From a virus: a DNA stretch of 64,000 bases. The first letter of the stretch is position 1; every line of letters begins with the position of its first letter. Positions 59,008-64,000 of this stretch are shown here, one piece after another. The stretch spans positions 62,001 to 126,000 of the IMG/VR virus record IMGVR_UViG_3300013116_000108; one strand, written 5' to 3'. The notes below the pieces were generated by a model, which saw nothing but the letters and a program-made list of their open reading frames with translations, did not search any database and had not been told where the DNA came from. The position numbers and the translations under genes were made by a program.

Positions 59008-59611
59008 AAGTATATAATGTTTTTATTGTATCTTGATTCATAATAGTAAAGTCAAAATCCCAGCCTGCCCAACGCCATTCACTACGATGTACATCAGGAT
59101 ATGCTCTAGATATAGGATTGTCTTCTGGTGGTGGATTTTGTTCTCTATTTAATTTACCTGCTTCTTTCCAGTATTCAGGTTCTGCTTCTCGCCACACTTC
59201 CCAAGTAAAACCTTTAAGCCCTTTAACCATTTCAAGTTCATTAAAGAATCTACAGTCAGGTATTACAAAGTTTTTATTAGGATTTTCTAATATTTGTTGC
59301 TTAACCAAACTAACCCAAATACCATCAAAAAACCCACGTCTTAAACATTCAGTTCCATAAAGTTGTAATACTGTTCTAGGAGTTATTTCTTTACCTGTTT
59401 CAGCAGACCAGTACTTGTCAATTTTTTCTCTAAATTCTCTAGACTCAACTGTGTCGCCTTCAAGCAATGCTCTATCCCAACCAAAAAGAGTTGATACGCC
59501 ATCTTTTAATCGGTCAGCGAAACTTAGTTTTGTAAAATTGTGTTGTTCTACTAGATAGTCAGCAACTGTACCTTTACCGTTACCTATTAACCCACATATA
59601 CCTATAATCAT
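58949..59611 (-). CDS. 1: Deoxynucleoside monophosphate kinase gp1
   Basis: A 220-aa kinase like T4 gp1 (241 aa). GLIGNGKGT (Walker A variant) is near residues 7-15, LSFADRLKDGV follows, then LQLYGTECLRRG and VIPDCRFFNELEMV (Walker B/sugar region). It phosphorylates dTMP, dGMP and modified dCMP. A consensus promoter sits so close that the -10 ends 6 nt before the ATG (TATAAT-ACAAGT-ATG), a leaderless start. It lies between the membrane protein and gp18. Confidence 0.88.
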   Translation of the reverse strand: MIIGICGLIGNGKGTVADYLVEQHNFTKLSFADRLKDGVSTLFGWDRALLEGDTVESREFREKIDKYWSAETGKEITPRTVLQLYGTECLRRGFFDGIWVSLVKQQILENPNKNFVIPDCRFFNELEMVKGLKGFTWEVWREAEPEYWKEAGKLNREQNPPPEDNPISRAYPDVHRSEWRWAGWDFDFTIMNQDTIKTLYTSIDQVLDRQQSLTIQASLE

Positions 59612-59617
59612 ACTTGT

Positions 59618-59647
59618 ATTATACTACAAAGTCTTAGGCATTGTCAA
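59618..59647 (-). promoter_or_regulatory. sigma70 promoter, leaderless gp1
   Basis: Minus strand TTGACA (59647-59642), 18 nt, TATAAT (59623-59618), then ACAAGT and ATG at 59611. It overlaps the last codons of the DUF6580-like gene. Confidence 0.8.
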
Positions 59648-60106
59648 CCTTTTTGAGGCAAGAGAATGTATTATCCAAAATACGCCTGTGTAAAACAATG
59701 TGCCTAATAACGTATTACCAAAGAAAGGTATAGCCATAACATAACAAGTCCAAAGCCCTGCTAGTGTTAAACCATAATAACCACTTAACCACACACTAAA
59801 GTTTGTAATTAAAAAGAATATTATACTTGCCAATAAGGCATTGCCAAACACATTTCTAAACTGTAATTGTGTTGCTAACAATACAGCACCGTATGTCCAG
59901 AACATATAACTATGAAATCCCCAATACAAATCGCCTATTAACATAGCACCTAATGTTACAGGAATTGCTAGTAAATTGTTCTTCATAATAAAAGGAACAA
60001 ATACCGCTACTGCTAGTATTGGTGTAAAGTTAGGAGGATGTGGGATAATTCTACTTAATCCAAGTAAACATGTGAAAAATAAAACCCAAAGTATTTTTTC
60101 TACCAT
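59624..60106 (-). CDS. Small inner-membrane protein (DUF6580-like), possible transport partner
   Basis: A 160-aa polytopic membrane protein with about five hydrophobic spans (LWVLFFTCLLGLSRIIP, PVTLGAMLIGDLYWGFHSY, ASIIFFLITNFSVWLSG). LSRIIPHPPNFTPILA and NALLASIIFFLITN resemble the DUF6580 family, membrane proteins with the outline of ECF-type S components. It overlaps the TonB receptor gene by 7 nt, which points to a joint uptake role. Substrate unknown; vitamin uptake is only a hypothesis. Confidence 0.55.
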   Translation of the reverse strand: MVEKILWVLFFTCLLGLSRIIPHPPNFTPILAVAVFVPFIMKNNLLAIPVTLGAMLIGDLYWGFHSYMFWTYGAVLLATQLQFRNVFGNALLASIIFFLITNFSVWLSGYYGLTLAGLWTCYVMAIPFFGNTLLGTLFYTGVFWIIHSLASKRLTMPKTL

Positions 60107-61866
60107 AATGTAACTTTTACTCCTGCTTGAACATTAATACCCATTTGATTATATCCATCTGGTTGTTCGTATTGTTCGTCTGTAATATTATACACACCTA
60201 AATAAAATAACTTATTCTCAACTGACTTATTAAGTACAAAATCAAATGTTGTTATAGCATCTTTATCTATTCTGCTATATGTAGAACTGTCAATGTCTTT
60301 GTGTTTTCCGTAATAGTTCATTGTAACTGTATAACTTAAATCATCTATAATTTTAGATATACTAGAATTATTAGTCCATGTAGGTCGACGTAATTTCTCA
60401 GCACCAGTATTTAACTTTGCTTCAGTGTAAGTTGTATTAGAATTAAACATATAACCATTATATACTTTATTTAACCCTACTTCTATACCCTTACTAGTTC
60501 CGCCTTCTGCTACATTACTATATGTTGAATTACCATAAGTTATACTATCTTTTTCTGTAATATAGAATAATGCTGTATCTAACCAATCATTATTATATCC
60601 TATTTCATACGAATCAAGTGTTTCTGGAGTCAAGTTAGGATTACCTGTATAACCATAACTATCAATTCCATACATTTCGTAAAGTGTTGGCAGTCTATAT
60701 CCTTGAGAGTAACTTGCTCTATAATTATTATATGCCCAACCTATCCTAGAACTTTGTTTTGTATCAAAATCGCTTATATTATCAACCCTAGTACTAAAAC
60801 TTAAAATATTATTATTATACACTTTATCTAATTCAAAAAATAACCCTGTTACATATCTATTTTCATTTACAGAACTATTGTAACTATTAATATTAGTTTG
60901 AAAATTAGCATTTGCTTCGTTGTATTCTAAACCTAATGTGTAGTCGTAACTTTCTTTATTAAAAGTATGCTGTGATAAAAACGTATCATTTGTGCTTTCA
61001 TAAGAATCAACTACACCTGATTTATTATAAGACCTATCATGTGTACTGTTATTCAATACTACTTTAGACCCGTTAAATGTTTGTAACTCTAATTGATTAT
61101 TATTCCATTCCCAGTCACTAGTATAGTTTAATACGTCTGCTGATCCACTATCTAAATTACTATTGTTTATATCTTTTATTTTATTAAATTTTAAAATATA
61201 CCCGCTACCTATGTAATCATAGTTTATATTAAACGTGTTTGTTTCTAAAGGGTCTTTTTCTGTTCCTTCAGGGTAAACACTTATACCGTCAGTAGATGTT
61301 TGATTTGCTACAATTTTAAAATTATGATTATCGGTAACATCTTTATCTGTTATACTAATTTCTTTACTAATATAATTGTTTGATCCTATAGATACATCAA
61401 TATAAGAATCACCATATGTGTTAGTATTCATATCAATAACACCTGCCGCGGCATTAGGGCCAAATGTATTGCCCATTGGACCTTTTATAACTGTTACATG
61501 ATTTATTCCAACCATATTATGTTGACTTAAATCATCTGCTCCGCTTGGAGTACTATTGTCTTTTATAGATATACCGTTTAATGTAATTAAACTATGGTCA
61601 CTTTCTGTTCCCCTAATAAACAAACTACTAGATTGGCCTGGTGGACCATTTTGTATTATGTTTACGCCTTCAACTTGCTGTACACTATTACTGTCAATTA
61701 TATCATACGAATATGTTGATGTTGCTAAGTCACTTGCTGTACGAGGAATAATTATTGTTATTTCAAGATGTTTGATTTCTTTATCTAATGTTTCCAGCAC
61801 TAAATCCTCCGCTTTTACTATATTCGCGAAAAGCAGAGTAAAAACGAATAGTATCATTTTTATCAT
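60100..61866 (-). CDS. TonB-dependent outer-membrane receptor, BtuB-like
   Basis: A 588-aa outer-membrane receptor. A signal peptide (MIKMILFVFTLLFANIVKA) is followed by a TonB-box-like stretch (LEITIII), a plug domain (LFIRGTESDHSLITLNGISI, VIKGPMGNTFGPNAAAG) and a beta-barrel of about 440 residues with YSQGYRLPTLYEMYG and TPETLDSYEIGY, as in BtuB-like receptors. It ends in an aromatic residue (KVTLW), the BamA recognition signal. Length agrees with BtuB (614). It would import a bound nutrient using host TonB, or alter the host surface. Strong leaderless promoter upstream. Confidence 0.88.
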   Translation of the reverse strand: MIKMILFVFTLLFANIVKAEDLVLETLDKEIKHLEITIIIPRTASDLATSTYSYDIIDSNSVQQVEGVNIIQNGPPGQSSSLFIRGTESDHSLITLNGISIKDNSTPSGADDLSQHNMVGINHVTVIKGPMGNTFGPNAAAGVIDMNTNTYGDSYIDVSIGSNNYISKEISITDKDVTDNHNFKIVANQTSTDGISVYPEGTEKDPLETNTFNINYDYIGSGYILKFNKIKDINNSNLDSGSADVLNYTSDWEWNNNQLELQTFNGSKVVLNNSTHDRSYNKSGVVDSYESTNDTFLSQHTFNKESYDYTLGLEYNEANANFQTNINSYNSSVNENRYVTGLFFELDKVYNNNILSFSTRVDNISDFDTKQSSRIGWAYNNYRASYSQGYRLPTLYEMYGIDSYGYTGNPNLTPETLDSYEIGYNNDWLDTALFYITEKDSITYGNSTYSNVAEGGTSKGIEVGLNKVYNGYMFNSNTTYTEAKLNTGAEKLRRPTWTNNSSISKIIDDLSYTVTMNYYGKHKDIDSSTYSRIDKDAITTFDFVLNKSVENKLFYLGVYNITDEQYEQPDGYNQMGINVQAGVKVTLW

Positions 61867-61871
61867 TCTGT

Positions 61872-61900
61872 ATTATAGTGGAAAAACTTAACAGAGTCAA
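61872..61900 (-). promoter_or_regulatory. sigma70 promoter for TonB receptor gene
   Basis: Minus strand TTGACT (61900-61895), 17 nt, TATAAT (61877-61872), ACAGA, then ATG at 61866. The mRNA would begin at or within one base of the start codon. This is a host-type promoter inside a block of late structural genes. Confidence 0.8.
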
Positions 61901-61917
61901 GTTTTTTTTTGGATGTT

Positions 61918-62679
61918 TTATCCTATAACAAAACTTAGCGGTAAACTACCTTCAACGTAATTTAATAAATCTTGTTCTAGTTTTTCAAGTTCGGCCATTG
62001 CTTCTTGTTTTAATTGATCACCGTTCATTGTAGTTCCGCCTTGTGGACCAGCAATAGTGGCAAATTTACTTCTTGCTTCTCCTAGCATATACTTACATTG
62101 TGCTTTTGTGTAATCGTATATCCAAGGTTTAGTTCTGTGATCTTTTAAAAGTGTTACATCTGGCTTATGGTTGTATAACCAAAGAAGTACACTTTCGCCT
62201 GTAGAATTTACTTTTCTAACTATTGTTAGTTTTTTACTTACAGGGTTAAATGTAAAATTAATATGTCCACCAAACATTCTAGCAGTTAATTCTTGATATT
62301 GAGTAAACAATTCGTATGTTGCTAGGCCGCCTACTCGTCCTGCCTGCATTAAGTAAACATTAACATAGCCTGCTTCGAATGGCTCAAAACTATTAGCACC
62401 ATCTCCGTCGCTAGATCCTATTGTTCTACGAAATACTTGTCTTACTTCTGTAACTTGGCTAGGTAACGTGTACTCTTGTGTATCTGCTACTAGTTCTAAA
62501 AAGCCGTAACTTTCTTCAACGCTATTCGAACTACGTTGTCTGTATACATCTGCCGCCTTGTTAAAAGCAATATCATAATGTTGTGGATCTAACTCCACAT
62601 CTACCATGCCATCACCTAAACTATATCGCACATAATCAAAGCATTTTTGCTTTTCAGTTTGGAGTTCTGTGTTTGCCAT
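61918..62679 (-). CDS. 13: Neck protein gp13
   Basis: A 253-aa gp13-type neck protein. QKCFDYVRYSLGDGMVDVEL, FLELVADTQEYTLPSQVTEV, EVRQVFRRTIG and YDYTKAQCKYMLGEARSKF are its family blocks; T4 gp13 is 309 aa. It completes the head and forms the tail attachment site with gp14. gp14 is not next to it here, because the TonB cassette follows. GTAGGAAC is the ribosome site; TAAATAC box upstream. Confidence 0.8.
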   Translation of the reverse strand: MANTELQTEKQKCFDYVRYSLGDGMVDVELDPQHYDIAFNKAADVYRQRSSNSVEESYGFLELVADTQEYTLPSQVTEVRQVFRRTIGSSDGDGANSFEPFEAGYVNVYLMQAGRVGGLATYELFTQYQELTARMFGGHINFTFNPVSKKLTIVRKVNSTGESVLLWLYNHKPDVTLLKDHRTKPWIYDYTKAQCKYMLGEARSKFATIAGPQGGTTMNGDQLKQEAMAELEKLEQDLLNYVEGSLPLSFVIG

Positions 62680-62702
62680 TTTTTGTTCCTACTTTAATAG
62701 TA

Positions 62703-62709
62703 GTATTTA
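62703..62709 (-). promoter_or_regulatory. TAAATAC late-like box before gp13
   Basis: GCTAAATACTA on the minus strand, 24-30 nt before the gp13 ATG, overlapping the end of the 422-aa gene. Confidence 0.5.
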
Positions 62710-63975
62710 GCTCGTTAGCAATAGTATTGTTTCGGGATTTAAACGGCCGTTAAGTTTAGTTTCTGTTACTTTGAGGTTTTCGAAGAACTTTTTACGTTGT
62801 ATTTTACCACAATTATTAAACTCTTTAAGTTGTTCTTCTGGTTTTCTTAGTGTTTTACACACACTTTGCTTTTCGTCATACCTAATTAGTGTAGTACCTT
62901 TAACTTCTAATCCTGTGCCGTCACGTTTTTGTTTAAGCGGATCTATTGAAGAAGTGATGTAATACCCTAACTTTCTAGTTTTTGTGTTATATACCCAAAG
63001 CTCGTTAGCCTTAATAATGTCTACAGGGTTAATACTTACAAGTGCTAGTTTCTCATCAGACTTCTTATATTTTACTCTTGTTACTAGTTTTTCAGCACTT
63101 TTAGGTTTAACTTTACGAGGTTTACGAGTAAGTTTTGCTTCTGACATTAGCATATCACAAGCGTCGCAAATCAATTTATATGCTTGGTACCTACTTTTTA
63201 TTTCTTCATCAGTAAAAACAGCAAAACCTTCCTCAAGTTGACTACGCCAATCTAATTCTTGTTCTGTCATTTTTGCTTTTTGTTTTGCTGTAGGTGGGTT
63301 TAGTAACTCATGTAACTCATTATACCCTGGTTCATAAAAAGTTTTAATAATTTTAGCATGATTACCTTTACATTGATGTACTCTTAACCATTTTAGAGGA
63401 GTAAAAGTTTTTAAATCTATAAGTTCTACTCCAGATTCCATAACGTCATCAATTTCAACTGTCATTCTAATAGCCGCGGCATATAGGCGTTGTTGAATTG
63501 TAGGTTGATATACTTGGACTTTTTCTGCTTCTTCTTTTGCTTTTTCTTCTACAAGAGTTTTACCTTTCTCAATAGCACCTGCTATCTGAACTTTAATCCA
63601 ATCTTTTGTTGGCTTAATAACACCCATTGTACCTGGCAATGATTGCCAGTGTTCATCTTCTTTTTTATTATAATCTGGCATTCCACGTAACAGCATACGG
63701 CAATTTATAGATGTTGTTGTACCTATAACGTAACTAGGAACAGCCTTAGCACACTTAATATCGTCTTTGCTATAGCCATTTTGGTTCATCCATTCGTATG
63801 TATGCTTAACTAATTCATCTGGTTTAAACGTATGGTAATACCAAGAACTAGTTCCTTGCTTAAAACGGTGGTATTGAGCTCCGTCCCATTCTTCCCAACC
63901 ATCCCACTTGGGTTCTAGCAACTTATCAGCCGCTGTTATTCTAGTTGATTTTCGTAGTTGTTTACGTTTTGCCAA
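62707..63975 (-). CDS. Conserved structural-block protein, 422 aa, TTG start
   Basis: A 422-aa protein that I do not recognise, started at TTG 63975 with AGGAG 9 nt upstream. Features: a basic N-terminus (MAKRKQLRKSTR), WKP/Trp-rich segment (WDGWEEWDGAQYHRFKQG), a long helical charged region (about 130-290; EKGKTLVEEKAKEEAEKVQ), and a C-terminal beta part (LWVYNTKTRKLGYYITSS). It resembles hypothetical proteins I recall next to gp13/14 in marine T4-like phages. The helical centre and position suggest a virion or assembly protein. Confidence 0.5.
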   Translation of the reverse strand: MAKRKQLRKSTRITAADKLLEPKWDGWEEWDGAQYHRFKQGTSSWYYHTFKPDELVKHTYEWMNQNGYSKDDIKCAKAVPSYVIGTTTSINCRMLLRGMPDYNKKEDEHWQSLPGTMGVIKPTKDWIKVQIAGAIEKGKTLVEEKAKEEAEKVQVYQPTIQQRLYAAAIRMTVEIDDVMESGVELIDLKTFTPLKWLRVHQCKGNHAKIIKTFYEPGYNELHELLNPPTAKQKAKMTEQELDWRSQLEEGFAVFTDEEIKSRYQAYKLICDACDMLMSEAKLTRKPRKVKPKSAEKLVTRVKYKKSDEKLALVSINPVDIIKANELWVYNTKTRKLGYYITSSIDPLKQKRDGTGLEVKGTTLIRYDEKQSVCKTLRKPEEQLKEFNNCGKIQRKKFFENLKVTETKLNGRLNPETILLLTS

Positions 63976-64000
63976 AGGTTTCTCCTGTTTAACGCTTATA

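Noticed and set aside
60100-60106. Firm assignment of the TonB receptor and its partner to vitamin B12 uptake
   Set aside because: BtuB-like receptors import several ligands and no riboswitch or cobalamin gene is visible nearby.
1-64000. tRNA genes, CRISPR arrays, insertion sequences or attachment sites
   Set aside because: No clover-leaf, repeat-spacer array, transposase or flanking direct repeat was seen; gaps between genes are too short for most of these.

Overview
The window is a contiguous piece of a large, AT-rich, T4-like marine myovirus genome; both ends are cut, and the left edge truncates a nuclease gene. The identification rests on recognisable T4-type core proteins: gp13 neck, gp18 sheath, gp19 tube, gp4 head completion, gp16/gp17 terminase, gp1 dNMP kinase, gp32, UvsX, UvsW and a UvsY-like protein. 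Several hypothetical proteins resemble ones I recall from cyanophages and pelagiphages. No photosynthesis gene is present. A TonB-dependent receptor and a TctA/TctC uptake pair point to a heterotrophic Gram-negative host, perhaps a marine alphaproteobacterium; the host is inference. Almost all genes lie on the minus strand and are tightly packed, often with ATGA-type overlaps. I see no tRNA, CRISPR array, insertion sequence or gene-free stretch above 300 bases.

Layout, left to right. 1-9765: a truncated PD-(D/E)XK nuclease, then proteins that I infer are packed inside the head. Eight of them begin with a short peptide carrying an (L/I)xE motif, as in T4 capsid-targeting peptides; among them are a P-loop (zeta-toxin-like) kinase and a ligase-like nucleotidyltransferase. 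A radical SAM enzyme and small structural-type proteins lie in the same block. 9877-14610: a class 3 lipase, a baseplate-type protein, a sulfotransferase-like protein, a ferredoxin next to a second radical SAM enzyme, a membrane microprotein and a phosphoribosyltransferase. 14612-21399: replication and recombination genes (a miniature DnaE-like palm protein, a possible clamp-loader subunit, UvsW, an AAA ATPase) and a nucleoside phosphorylase.

21512-35166: a surface-chemistry and modification island on both strands. It holds a 2OG-Fe hydroxylase, paralogous proteins of unknown function, FkbM methyltransferases, glycosyltransferases, a cytidylyltransferase-cupin fusion, a GNAT protein, a kinase-like protein and ThyX. 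35144-38295: UvsY-like, UvsX and gp32. 38474-46246: an accessory cassette with TctA and TctC transporter subunits, a small membrane protein, two P-loop proteins, an amidinotransferase, two methyltransferases, a 2OG oxygenase and a histone-H1-like protein. 46311-63975: packaging and tail genes, interrupted between gp13 and gp18 by a BtuB-like TonB receptor and an inner-membrane protein.

Two promoter types are visible. Near-consensus host sigma70 promoters (TTGACA/T, 16-18 nt, TATAAT/TATACT) precede the nuclease, AAA ATPase, phosphorylase, gp1, TonB receptor and gp32 genes. A TAAATAC motif, resembling the T4 late promoter TATAAATA, precedes many structural genes. At several genes the -10 element sits only 5-6 nt before the start codon, which predicts leaderless mRNAs. 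Hairpin-plus-U-tract terminators follow the 97-aa structural gene, the AAA ATPase, gp32, gp18 and the 459-aa gene's neighbour region before gp17.
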